Positions 23,718 through 30,372 of a DNA stretch of 49,899 nt are shown here, in pieces. The position numbers and the translations under genes were made by a program. The notes under the pieces are model-generated. The model searched no databases. It had not been told where the DNA came from and saw nothing but the letters and a program-made list of their open reading frames with translations. The DNA comes from a virus, in IMG/VR virus record IMGVR_UViG_3300031774_000028, positions 1 to 49,899 of that record; one strand, 5' to 3'. The first letter of the stretch is position 1. Every line of letters begins with the position of its first letter.

Positions 23718-23891
23718 ATGAAAAGAAAGTTTCTTTATCTAATGCTATTACTCTTTATTGGAGGACCAGTATTACAATCATGTGGATCCACACGTAATAG
23801 ATGTGGGACATCAAAAAACAAAAAAGCTTGGGCCAAGAAAAACTATTGGGTATCCAAGAAAAAACACAAACGTTCTAAATGGGGTAGATAG
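23718..23891 (+). CDS. Small lipoprotein (lipobox LQSC)
   Basis: This 57-residue frame encodes MKRKFLYLMLLLFIGGPVLQ and then SCGSTRNRCGTSKNKKAWAK. A positively charged start, a hydrophobic stretch and L-Q-S-C at residues 19-22 form a lipoprotein signal with Cys22 as lipid site; SCGS is typical of Bacteroidetes. The mature part is about 36 residues, very basic (KKNYWVSKKKHKRSKWGR). The protein would sit in the inner or outer membrane of the infected cell. Phage lipoproteins such as T5 Llp block their own receptor, so superinfection exclusion is a plausible inference. The stop codon falls in the loop of the terminator that follows. Confidence 0.68.
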   Translation: MKRKFLYLMLLLFIGGPVLQSCGSTRNRCGTSKNKKAWAKKNYWVSKKKHKRSKWGR

Positions 23892-23906
23892 TCTATCCCT
23901 TTTTTT
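23881..23906 (+). terminator. Rho-independent terminator overlapping the lipoprotein stop codon
   Basis: GGGGTAGA and TCTATCCC form an 8-bp stem (one G-T pair) with a three-base loop that is the TAG stop codon (23889-23891), followed by seven T. Terminating ribosomes would cover the stem, so termination of transcription may depend on translation of the lipoprotein gene. Confidence 0.75.
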
Positions 23907-23927
23907 ATTAATTAATACCACAAAACC

Positions 23928-24212
23928 ATGCAAGTAAAAATCATTAATCCTGAACAATTTGTTCAGCACAACAACAAAATTGGTATACTAATGTATACTA
24001 ACATTGAAAGTCCAACAGTTAACCTATTTACAGGAGAACAACATTTCGTAATCAAACGTAATGAACTTGAATCACCACTAATGGAAGATTTAAACGCAGA
24101 GTTAATTAACAATAATGAGTTAAGAACACTGGCCTTGGACAACAACCTAATAGAGGTAAAAAGATTCTCTATGGTAGAATATATAAACTATTGTCAATCC
24201 TATAATAAATAA
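23928..24212 (+). CDS. Hypothetical early-region protein
   Basis: This 94-residue soluble protein begins MQVKIINPEQFVQHNNKIGI and has a beta-rich first half and a helical second half with ESPLMEDLNAELINNNELRT and MVEYINYCQSYNK at the end. No catalytic or metal-binding pattern is seen. It follows the lipoprotein terminator and precedes a membrane-protein gene by 4 bp, so those two probably share a transcript. It belongs to the group of small, poorly conserved genes that phages use early in infection. Function unknown. Confidence 0.5.
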   Translation: MQVKIINPEQFVQHNNKIGILMYTNIESPTVNLFTGEQHFVIKRNELESPLMEDLNAELINNNELRTLALDNNLIEVKRFSMVEYINYCQSYNK

Positions 24213-24216
24213 AGCC

Positions 24217-24552
24217 ATGAAAAAATTTCTTAGATCACTTATTAAAATAATATTCGTTGTAGTACAACCTATATTAGCAACAGTAACATTTGCAGCAATC
24301 GTATTTAATGATGGGTTCATATCTACACCATTAGTGTGGACGGGACTTATATTATCTTACTTTACAGTATTGATATTAGCAATTATAGTATATTATTATC
24401 TGCCAAGGGTAAGTATGCTACCAAAGTTTGACATAGAGTTTCTACCATTAGTTGGTATAGGAATAGGTGTTGACCTTGGTTATCATGGAAAAGATTTTTC
24501 TGTAATTATATTTATCCCATTTGTGTCATTGGAGATAAAACAACAAGTTTAA
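24217..24552 (+). CDS. Membrane protein, two TM segments
   Basis: This is a 111-residue protein with TM1 at about 8-30 (IKIIFVVVQPILATVTFAAI) and TM2 at about 40-63 (WTGLILSYFTVLILAIIVYY). The last third is beta-like and amphipathic (DIEFLPLVGIGIGVDLGYHG, then FSVIIFIPFVSLEIKQQ). The basic N-terminus (MKKFLRSLIK) points to a cytoplasmic start. It lies 4 bp after the previous gene. A holin-like or envelope-modifying role can be considered, but there is no family evidence. The non-coding stretch after it ends with a strong inverted repeat. Confidence 0.55.
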   Translation: MKKFLRSLIKIIFVVVQPILATVTFAAIVFNDGFISTPLVWTGLILSYFTVLILAIIVYYYLPRVSMLPKFDIEFLPLVGIGIGVDLGYHGKDFSVIIFIPFVSLEIKQQV

Positions 24553-24665
24553 CAAATTAAAAGTGCCACACCTGACACCCTAACAACACCAGTATTATTA
24601 TATATATTATTACTAGGTAGTAAGGCTAGGGAAATACACAGCATATATGGTTAGTGGTAACCTAA

Positions 24666-24701
24666 CATAGTGGGTTCAATCATTAGTATTGGCCCACTAT
24701 G
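24666..24701 (+). terminator. Inverted repeat CATAGTGGG / CCCACTATG
   Basis: A perfect 9-bp inverted repeat with an 18-base loop is followed by TTTATTAAAATT. The second arm contains the ATG at 24699, which makes that ATG a poor start. It may terminate the upstream transcript or regulate the next gene. The loop sequence (TTCAATCATTAGTATTGG) has a further small pairing. Confidence 0.45.
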
Positions 24702-24719
24702 TTTATTAAAATTAAATCA

Positions 24720-25268
24720 ATGGGAAGAACAAGTACAACATACGTAATATCAGAAAAAACAACTAAAGAAATTATATATGGGATAATCAACAAATCAAAG
24801 TTGTCTAATCCTGAAAATATTGTGCATATCATGAATATCCTTAATGAAGGATTAAGTGACGCACATATGAGTTTTGTTTTAAACAGTGTTTTATCTTATA
24901 AAGAAATTAAAACTTTAGAGATAGGTGATATTGTTAAAGTAAAACCACCAAACTATCATGCAGGTTCACACTTTGAATGGGATGTCCTAATTGATAAAGG
25001 TCTTGGTACTATGGATGGTTATGTCTATGGTAGAATTAAATCAGATGGTTCATGGAGTGATGGGTTTGATCCGTATCATATAGATATGGAGGTAATGCTT
25101 TATTATTATGATGTAGAGAACCAGGTTATAAAAGAAGAGTCAGTAAAAATTAATACATTTGACATTGAGGTAGTAGATAAAAAGACTATCCCTTTCTTTA
25201 ATAAAGTAGTTCAAACAGAATTATTCAGTGAAATTAATGGAACTGATATCAATGAAATATCAATTTAA
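24720..25268 (+). CDS. Hypothetical protein of early region
   Basis: This 182-residue protein is counted from MGRTSTTYVISEKTTKEIIY at 24720, after an A-rich leader; an in-frame ATG at 24699 lies inside a hairpin and is less likely. The N-terminal 70 residues are helical (ENIVHIMNILNEGLSDAHMS), followed by a beta-rich part that begins LEIGDIVKVKPPNYHAGSHF, which resembles an SH3-like start, and an acidic C-terminus. No catalytic motif was seen. It is followed at 9 bp by a 61-aa gene. Role unknown; likely an early, host-directed protein. Confidence 0.5.
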   Translation: MGRTSTTYVISEKTTKEIIYGIINKSKLSNPENIVHIMNILNEGLSDAHMSFVLNSVLSYKEIKTLEIGDIVKVKPPNYHAGSHFEWDVLIDKGLGTMDGYVYGRIKSDGSWSDGFDPYHIDMEVMLYYYDVENQVIKEESVKINTFDIEVVDKKTIPFFNKVVQTELFSEINGTDINEISI

Positions 25269-25277
25269 AATCAAGAC

Positions 25278-25463
25278 ATGGCAACAATAACTAGTGAATT
25301 ATTAACCAGTGAGTATAACAAGTGGTTAAAGAGTGATAGGTCAATACCTTTTGGTAAGATGATGAATGATAGATACGGTATGAGAGATGATGAACTAAGT
25401 AATGAAGTAGATCATAACTTTGCTTTATTGATCATCATGTCTAAACATGTCACAGAATTATAG
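25278..25463 (+). CDS. Small hypothetical protein
   Basis: This 61-residue protein (MATITSELLTSEYNKWLKSD ... NFALLIIMSKHVTEL) is acidic to neutral and mainly helical. It overlaps the following wHTH gene by 17 bp, in another frame, so it may be translationally coupled to it. No motif is recognised. The start is supported by a short A-rich leader after the preceding stop. Confidence that it is a real gene comes from packing between two neighbours rather than from similarity. Confidence 0.45.
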   Translation: MATITSELLTSEYNKWLKSDRSIPFGKMMNDRYGMRDDELSNEVDHNFALLIIMSKHVTEL

Positions 25464-25695
25464 ATTTGGTGTAGTTAGCCGTGAGGTTATATTGTCACCA
25501 GACTTATCAATAAAAGCTAAAGCACTATACTCAGTTTTAGCATGTTATGCAAACAAACAAAGATCTTGTTTTCCTTCTATATCAACATTAGCGGATGACT
25601 TAAATATAAGTCAAAGAACCACAAAGAGACTGATAAAAGAACTGAAAGACCAAGATTATATTAAAAGAGTAGGTAGAAAGCTAATAATAAAATAA
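25447..25695 (+). CDS. HTH_36-type winged-helix regulator
   Basis: This is an 82-residue protein. Its pattern, SPDLSIKAKALYSVLACYAN, CFPSISTLADDLNISQRTTK, RLIKELKDQDYIKR, is that of HTH_36 domains found at the N-terminus of plasmid and phage replication or regulatory proteins (LS..AK.LY..L..YA....CFPS...LA..L..S.RT..R.I.EL...GYI.R). The domain fills the whole protein, so there is no effector part. It would bind DNA as a repressor, activator or adaptor for early gene control. A non-coding gap of 114 bp with a host -7 box follows, possibly one of its targets. Confidence 0.68.
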   Translation: MSQNYRFGVVSREVILSPDLSIKAKALYSVLACYANKQRSCFPSISTLADDLNISQRTTKRLIKELKDQDYIKRVGRKLIIK

Positions 25696-25779
25696 CCTGT
25701 TAGCTATATATATGCAGACTTTTTACTCCTAATAATAAAAGACATCCTTATTATGTTATATTAGATACATAAATTATCA

Positions 25780-25787
25780 TATTTTTG
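25780..25787 (+). promoter_or_regulatory. Promoter-like -7 box TATTTTTG
   Basis: TATTTTTG matches the Bacteroidetes TAnnTTTG box and lies 22 bp before the start at 25810. No TTTG -33 element is seen at the expected distance, so support is partial. It lies in the 114-bp gap after the wHTH gene. Confidence 0.4.
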
Positions 25788-25809
25788 TTAAACTTACTTA
25801 GCAAATAAA

Positions 25810-26079
25810 ATGATAATACAGTTACCTAATGGACGCATAATAGAATGTTCAGTTGAGCAATATTTATCTTTATCAGATGATGAGATAAATGACCTCAATG
25901 GTTTAGGTGGAGTATATACCAAAGAAGTGGGTAATCCTTTTTACAATCAATTTTCTGGAACACAAGAGAAAGAACCTGATGAAGATCCTGAAAGGATCAT
26001 TGAAGATTCTAGATCTTTAGATGAGATAGATAGTTCAGAGAAATTGGAGGACCCGTATTTTCATCCAGATGATGTCTAA
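25810..26079 (+). CDS. Acidic protein, MIIQLPNGRIIE family
   Basis: This 89-residue protein begins MIIQLPNGRIIECSVEQYLS followed by LSDDEINDLNGLG. This N-terminal motif recurs in small proteins of Bacteroidetes phages. The C-terminal half is very acidic (EKEPDEDPERIIEDSRSLDE) and probably disordered. Acidic phage proteins of this size often mimic DNA or bind host proteins, but nothing here proves this. It starts a unit with the acidic-tailed gene at 26132, which ends in a strong terminator. Function unknown. Confidence 0.55.
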   Translation: MIIQLPNGRIIECSVEQYLSLSDDEINDLNGLGGVYTKEVGNPFYNQFSGTQEKEPDEDPERIIEDSRSLDEIDSSEKLEDPYFHPDDV

Positions 26080-26131
26080 AAGATAGACAGAATCATTCAC
26101 ACATTTTATTAAATTTTAAAAAGCAAAAATT

Positions 26132-26701
26132 ATGCAAAGTAAAGTAAACATCATTGCTGATGACATGGGAAATGTTATCCGCCAATCAAGCACAAGTTCA
26201 GAGTACGGTTATGTAAGATTACAACAAGACAGAGTTACCTTTGGTAATGGAGGTTGGGTTAAGAAATCAAACATAAGTACATTATTACATGGTAAATTAG
26301 AAGATCTACAATCTATTGGTTTAGAATCTATGACAACATTACCAGGTAAAATCATCATCAAAGAACAATTTGATGCATTTTCAACTAATGATCCTGATAG
26401 AGACCTAAAGTATGCAGGTGATACAGGTATTATCTGTTGTGTTGATGGAGAACCTATTTATAGGAAAACCTTTTTTGTTGCTGATGCAACAGCGGAGGAT
26501 GTATTGTTAGCTCATAATAATGGTGCTGCAATAAAAGAAGCAAACGCTTCAACTTCATTTAACTTAGAGAAAAAACCAAAGAAAGCTACAACAGCTGAGG
26601 CATTTGGATTTGACTCATCAGAAGAAAAAGTAGAAGATGAAATTGTTGATGAGAAAGCAGAAGAATTAGTAGTAGAAGAAGAAGAGACATTTGAACTCTA
26701 A
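26132..26701 (+). CDS. Acidic-tailed protein, candidate ssDNA-binding protein
   Basis: This is a 189-residue protein with a globular N-terminal domain (about 1-135: MQSKVNIIADDMGNVIRQSS, SEYGYVRLQQDRVTFGNGGW, ICCVDGEPIYRKTFF). A Lys-rich linker (EKKPKKATTAEAFGFDSSEE) follows, with an acidic tail ending VVEEEETFEL. A beta-rich core plus acidic tail with a terminal aromatic is the design of T7 gp2.5 and SSB proteins, which suggests ssDNA binding, but the similarity is in layout only. The leader TTAAAAAGCAAAAATTATG and the strong terminator suggest high expression. A second SSB candidate exists at 35553. Confidence 0.5.
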   Translation: MQSKVNIIADDMGNVIRQSSTSSEYGYVRLQQDRVTFGNGGWVKKSNISTLLHGKLEDLQSIGLESMTTLPGKIIIKEQFDAFSTNDPDRDLKYAGDTGIICCVDGEPIYRKTFFVADATAEDVLLAHNNGAAIKEANASTSFNLEKKPKKATTAEAFGFDSSEEKVEDEIVDEKAEELVVEEEETFEL

Positions 26702-26725
26702 ATAAACATCTCTGAAGGATGACTG

Positions 26726-26770
26726 AAAAGGGACTTGACCACTAGAAATAGTGTGATAGTCCCTTTTTTT
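26726..26770 (+). terminator. Rho-independent terminator
   Basis: AAAGGGACT and AGTCCCTTT form the outer stem, and CACTA-GAAA-TAGTG an inner hairpin, followed by seven T. It lies 25 bp after the stop at 26701. Confidence 0.85.
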
Positions 26771-26816
26771 ATTATTAAATCTAGAATTATATTAAATAAA
26801 AATTAAAACTATATGT

Positions 26817-27359
26817 ATGCTATCTCAAGAACAATTAAAACAACTAAAACAAAATGAAAGTAAAGATCTCCTAAGTAAAAGACTTCAACGTTACCACTAT
26901 TATGGAATACTTGATGAATATCAGTTACATCCACCTACAATTATTAACAACTTTGAGTATACCAAGTTAAATTCATACCAACACTTCTTGTTTAAGAGAG
27001 TGTTACATGGGTTAAACGTGTATGATAAAGCTGAGGTTGAAAAATTACATTGGGATAAGAAAAGAAGAATCTCTAAAGTTTGGAGAAGAGGTCAAAGGGA
27101 AATTAATGCCTGGAAACAAATGATTTGCAGTAAAAAGATCAACAACTACTTTAAAAGAACATTTAAAGGTAAATCAGTTGAATTCTTGATATCTATACCG
27201 GTTGATGAGTATTTAGAAGACTATAATAACACAATGTCTTTTAAAGATTTAGGTATAGTATATGAAGATGTGATACTTTTATTCATGTCAAAGGGTTTAT
27301 TACCAGCAAATTACTTAACTTTAAGTCCAAATGACAATCAGAAAAAGTTGAAAGCATGA
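26817..27359 (+). CDS. Hypothetical basic protein
   Basis: This 180-residue protein is helical and basic. It begins MLSQEQLKQLKQNESKDLLS and contains LNSYQHFLFKRVLHGLNVYD and WDKKRRISKVWRRGQREINA (about 80-100), a strongly basic helix that could bind nucleic acid. The end is DNQKKLKA. The stop overlaps the next start (ATGA), and the next gene encodes an HNH protein, so the two may work together. No family is recognised. It follows a terminator and a 46-bp AT-rich gap that may hold a promoter, though no clear box is seen. Confidence 0.5.
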   Translation: MLSQEQLKQLKQNESKDLLSKRLQRYHYYGILDEYQLHPPTIINNFEYTKLNSYQHFLFKRVLHGLNVYDKAEVEKLHWDKKRRISKVWRRGQREINAWKQMICSKKINNYFKRTFKGKSVEFLISIPVDEYLEDYNNTMSFKDLGIVYEDVILLFMSKGLLPANYLTLSPNDNQKKLKA

Positions 27360-27760
27360 TTCAACAAAAAAAGAAACTATGTAACAATTGCAATACGGAA
27401 CAGTTTATCTGGAAAAATGATAAAGGAAGCCGTTATTGCAAAAGTTGCTGGTACAAAAGTAAGAGTTCAGATGCTAAACCTTTAATGAGAAAACCCATTA
27501 AGCAAAAGTCAAAGAAAATGCAAGTTATTGAGTTAGCTTACAGTAAACTTAGACGTAAGTTTCTTGAAGAGAATCCAATATGTCAAGCAGCTTTGCACAA
27601 TTGCACGTTACATTCTACAGATGTACATCATAAGAAAGGACGTGGAGAATATCATTTAAAGGTTAGCACTTGGCTATCATCATGCAGGTCATGTCACATG
27701 TGGATAGAAGAACATCCAAAAGAGGCTATAGAATTAGGTTTTTCTGAAAAGAGGATTTAA
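27356..27760 (+). CDS. HNH-type endonuclease with zinc ribbon (NinG-like)
   Basis: This is a 134-residue protein. An N-terminal zinc ribbon (CNNCNTEQFIWKNDKG, then YCKSCWYKS; CxxC ... CxxC) precedes a basic linker. The C-terminal HNH part is CQAALHNCTLHSTDVHHKKG, then WLSSCRSCHMWIEEHPKEA. The VHHKKGRG motif with downstream CRSCH fits HNH/NinG-like domains, with His83-His84-like catalytic/metal residues. It may nick or cut DNA during recombination or host DNA attack. It is immediately upstream of the tRNA cluster. As a small solitary HNH beside tRNAs, it could also be a homing-type element; the coupled upstream gene argues for an ordinary phage gene. Confidence 0.68.
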   Translation: MIQQKKKLCNNCNTEQFIWKNDKGSRYCKSCWYKSKSSDAKPLMRKPIKQKSKKMQVIELAYSKLRRKFLEENPICQAALHNCTLHSTDVHHKKGRGEYHLKVSTWLSSCRSCHMWIEEHPKEAIELGFSEKRI

Positions 27761-27772
27761 ATTTGATCATCA

Positions 27773-27846
27773 GGTCCTATAGCTCAATTGGATAGAGCAA
27801 CAGCCTTCTAAGCTGTAGGTTCAAGGTTCAAGTCCTTGTGGGATCA
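27773..27846 (+). tRNA. tRNA-Arg (anticodon TCT)
   Basis: The acceptor arms GGTCCTA and TGGGATC pair with two G-T pairs. The D arm is GCTC/GAGC, the anticodon stem ACAGC/GCTGT with loop CTTCTAA (TCT), and the T arm CAAGG-TTCAAGT-CCTTG; discriminator A. CCA is not encoded. It reads AGA, a frequent codon in this AT-rich genome. Confidence 0.93.
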
Positions 27847-27851
27847 CTGTT

Positions 27852-27940
27852 GGCCGGATGATGAAATTGGTAGACATGAAGGACTTAAAATCCTTTGGAC
27901 AGCAATGTCCGTGTGGGTTCAAATCCCACTCCGGCTACCA
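27852..27940 (+). tRNA. tRNA-Leu (anticodon TAA)
   Basis: This type II tRNA has a long variable arm (TGGACAGCAATGTCCGT). The acceptor is GGCCGGA/TCCGGCT with a G-T first pair, the D arm ATG/CAT, the anticodon stem AAGGA/TCCTT with loop CTTAAAA, and the T arm GTGGG/CCCAC. CCA is encoded and ends exactly where the next tRNA begins. It reads TTA. Confidence 0.92.
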
Positions 27941-28014
27941 GCACTCTTAGCTCAGTTGGTTAGAGCAATTCACTCATAATGAAAAGGTCACAGGTTCAAG
28001 TCCTGTAGGGTGCA
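27941..28014 (+). tRNA. tRNA with CAT anticodon (Met or Ile2)
   Basis: The acceptor is GCACTCT/AGGGTGC, the D arm GCTC/GAGC, the anticodon loop CTCATAA (CAT) with a stem that has one A-A mismatch at its outer end, and the T arm ACAGG/CCTGT. The first acceptor pair G-C excludes the usual initiator mismatch. Whether it is elongator Met or Ile with lysidine needs comparison of identity bases. Confidence 0.88.
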
Positions 28015-28055
28015 CCTTTATAAATCTAAAAAATTAAAAAATTCATGTAATAATT

Positions 28056-29156
28056 ATGACTAAAAGAGAAATAGTACAAGCAGATGCATTATCTATAGCT
28101 GCACAACATAAAAGATGTGGTTTAGGCATATCTATGGGTGTAGGTAAGACAAGAATTGCTATACAACACTTACAAAGAAACTATAATCCTTTCATAAAAG
28201 CATTGGTAGTAATACCAAAACATTCAGTAGCCCAGTCTTGGATTGATGAATTAGATAAAATGAACTTAGAAGGTTTAGTTAAACATATAACGTTTACAAC
28301 ATATTTATCTATAAACAAACAGAATCCAAATGACTATGATATAGTTTATTTAGATGAATGTCATAGCTTATTAGAATCACATGAGCCATTTTTGTCTGTA
28401 TTTACAGGTAAAATATTAGGTTTAACAGGTACACCACCAAAGCGTGCTGATTCTGTAAAAGGTAGAATGGTTAAAAAGTATTGCCCTATCAAGTTTACAT
28501 TTAGTGTAGATGATGCAACAGATTCTAAAATACTAAACAACTATAAAATTTTTGTTCATCAACTACAGTTGTCTAAACTTAAGACATTAAAGAAGAAGAA
28601 TAAAAATGGAGGTTTTTGGTGGACATCAGAATTTTTGGATTATGGTTATTCTACAAAGCGTTATGCAGATGCCAATACACCAAAGCAAAGACAATTTGCT
28701 GCAATCATGAGAATGAAAGCATTGATGGATTATTCTACTAAAGAAGATTATGTTAAATCATTAACTTCTAACTTAGGTAGTAAGTGCATTATATTTGCTA
28801 ACACACAAAAACAAGCAGATAAGTTATGCAAGCATAGTTATCACTCTGGTAATGCAAAATCAGAAGAGAATCTAGAATTATTCTCTGATGGTAGAATTGA
28901 TAAGTTATCATGCGTGTTACAATTATCAGAAGGTGTTACAATTCCAAACCTTAAACAAGGTATTATTATGCATGCATATGGTAATGAGAGAAAATCTTCA
29001 CAAAGAATAGGTAGATTGCTAAGACTTAATCCATCTGAAACAGCAGTATGTCATATACTATGTTATACAGGTACACAAGATGAGACATGGGTCACCAATG
29101 CTTTGAAAGATTTTGACAATTCTAAAATTAAATTTTACAATCCTTTAAAAAACTAA
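28056..29156 (+). CDS. SF2 DNA helicase (SNF2/DEAD-like)
   Basis: This 366-residue protein shows motif I near residue 28 (SMGVGKTRIAIQHL), motif II near 105 (IVYLDECHSLLE, a DECH box), motif III near 126 (ILGLTGTPPKRA), motif IV-like IIFANTQKQADKL, and motif VI near 326 (SSQRIGRLLRLNP). This set is typical of superfamily 2 helicases acting as translocases or branch-migration enzymes in crAss-like and other phages. It probably works in replication or recombination. It follows the tRNA cluster and heads a run of small genes. At 366 residues it has only the two RecA-like domains with no added substrate domain. Confidence 0.85.
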   Translation: MTKREIVQADALSIAAQHKRCGLGISMGVGKTRIAIQHLQRNYNPFIKALVVIPKHSVAQSWIDELDKMNLEGLVKHITFTTYLSINKQNPNDYDIVYLDECHSLLESHEPFLSVFTGKILGLTGTPPKRADSVKGRMVKKYCPIKFTFSVDDATDSKILNNYKIFVHQLQLSKLKTLKKKNKNGGFWWTSEFLDYGYSTKRYADANTPKQRQFAAIMRMKALMDYSTKEDYVKSLTSNLGSKCIIFANTQKQADKLCKHSYHSGNAKSEENLELFSDGRIDKLSCVLQLSEGVTIPNLKQGIIMHAYGNERKSSQRIGRLLRLNPSETAVCHILCYTGTQDETWVTNALKDFDNSKIKFYNPLKN

Positions 29157-29157
29157 G

Positions 29158-29304
29158 ATGAGTATTCAAGAATGGAGTTGGATGGATGATAAAAAGACAG
29201 AAACTAAAACTAATAAAGTTCATAAGTGTCTACAATGTGGTAAGCTTTCAGAGTATGAAAGTTATTGCAGCAGTAGATGCTGGATGGACAGTCAAAAAAA
29301 GTAA
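29158..29304 (+). CDS. 48-aa zinc-ribbon-like protein
   Basis: The frame begins one base after the helicase stop and encodes MSIQEWSWMDDKKTETKTNK, then VHKCLQCGKLSEYESYCSSR and CWMDSQKK. CLQC and CSSRC give a CxxC...CxxxC site that can bind zinc. It is followed after 3 bp by another small zinc-ribbon gene. The tight spacing and Cys pattern support a real gene; the function is unknown, possibly an accessory to the helicase. Confidence 0.58.
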   Translation: MSIQEWSWMDDKKTETKTNKVHKCLQCGKLSEYESYCSSRCWMDSQKK

Positions 29305-29307
29305 ACT

Positions 29308-29562
29308 ATGGGAAGAATGAAAGAGCTCTTTATTGAGCAACAAAATGAAATGGAAGCAGACAACACTTTTTATAAAGGTGTTCATGACTCTATGATACAC
29401 AGCTATGCTAGAAAAGCAATAGAAGAATACATAGAAGAAGGAGAAACTCCTTGTCCTAATTGTCACAAAGTTTCTTTATTACGTAATGAATCAAATGCTA
29501 AGTGCACTGAGTGTGGGCAAGAGTTTGTTTACGTTGATGGAGGAGCACTAAGATTTATGTAA
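29308..29562 (+). CDS. Small zinc-ribbon protein
   Basis: This 84-residue protein has a helical N-terminal half (KELFIEQQNEMEADNTFYKG, DSMIHSYARKAIEEYIEEGE) and a C-terminal zinc ribbon: CPNCHKVSLLRNESNAKC followed by TECGQEFVYVDGG (CxxC ... CxxC). It may bind nucleic acid or protein. It is in series with another mini zinc protein and the acidic protein that follows after one base. No specific role is known. Confidence 0.6.
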   Translation: MGRMKELFIEQQNEMEADNTFYKGVHDSMIHSYARKAIEEYIEEGETPCPNCHKVSLLRNESNAKCTECGQEFVYVDGGALRFM

Positions 29563-29563
29563 T

Positions 29564-29812
29564 ATGGAAATAGAACTTATAACACAAACAGGTGAATCAG
29601 TTACAATTGAGTACACCTATGACCCAGGAGAACCAGATCAATATTATGATTCTAATGGAGATCCAGGAACACCAGGTTATGGACCATCAGCAGATATAAC
29701 TCATGTATGGTATAGTGGTCTTGATAGAACAGGTAACTTCGTTAATATTGATGTCATGAATCTCATAGATGAAGATTTTGAACAAGAAATTTTAGATGCT
29801 CATGAATTTTAA
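29564..29812 (+). CDS. Acidic hypothetical protein
   Basis: This 82-residue protein begins MEIELITQTGESVTIEYTYD and has a Gly/Pro/Asp-rich middle part (DSNGDPGTPGYGPSADITHV) and an acidic end (LIDEDFEQEILDAHEF). It is likely beta-rich at the start. The ATG is one base after the preceding stop, and its end overlaps the next gene by 17 bp. No motif is recognised. Its acidity and small size fit many phage accessory proteins, without telling the function. Confidence 0.5.
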   Translation: MEIELITQTGESVTIEYTYDPGEPDQYYDSNGDPGTPGYGPSADITHVWYSGLDRTGNFVNIDVMNLIDEDFEQEILDAHEF

Positions 29813-30362
29813 AAAGGCAATAAAAGACATATTAAAAATTTGTGGTGTATCATCATTAGTTCTTATACTAATAATGTTTGCAGCACACTATATACCTACT
29901 GGATCTTACAGTGAATCATCAGAACGTGAATTTTATTTATCTGATAATGGTGCACATGTAGATATAGTATTAAGAGAAGATGGAGTTTTTAAGTTATATG
30001 GTTGGGGATCTAAAGTATTCTTTACAGAAGTAGATACTTTTGATAGTTTAACTATAGGAAAATTATATAGAACTTTGATTACTGACCCTTCTACTTTAGT
30101 ACGTGTACAGAAGACTTTCTATTTTGACTCTTTTAATTGGAAAACAGTTAAGTGTTCTGAAAAACAATACCAAATAATTAAAAAGCATGTAGATGAATCA
30201 CATTATAATTCAGAATATATGCCAAATTATTATTATGGTAAAGACAACTACCGTTGGTATTACACCTGTAACACATGGGTGAATGACGGATTAAAGAAAG
30301 CAGGTTTAAAAGCACCTTTATATACACTTACAAGTGAATCAATAACTAAATTTTATAATTAA
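29796..30362 (+). CDS. DUF2459-like membrane-anchored protein
   Basis: This is a 188-residue protein. A TM segment at about 15-33 (VSSLVLILIMFAAHYIP) anchors the rest outside the cytoplasm. The body follows the DUF2459 pattern: NGAHVDIVL near residue 50, YGWGSKVFF near 68, a middle with LYRTLITDPS, and YTCNTWVNDGLKKAGL near 157. The conserved His and the Cys in TCNTW are in line with a papain-like (NlpC/P60-type) hydrolase in permuted order, as believed for this family. A target in the envelope, such as peptidoglycan or lipid, is inferred. ATG codons at 29796 and 29802 are both possible. It is odd among replication-arm genes, so it may be an acquired accessory gene. Confidence 0.65.
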   Translation: MLMNFKKAIKDILKICGVSSLVLILIMFAAHYIPTGSYSESSEREFYLSDNGAHVDIVLREDGVFKLYGWGSKVFFTEVDTFDSLTIGKLYRTLITDPSTLVRVQKTFYFDSFNWKTVKCSEKQYQIIKKHVDESHYNSEYMPNYYYGKDNYRWYYTCNTWVNDGLKKAGLKAPLYTLTSESITKFYN

Positions 30363-30372
30363 AACTTATCAC

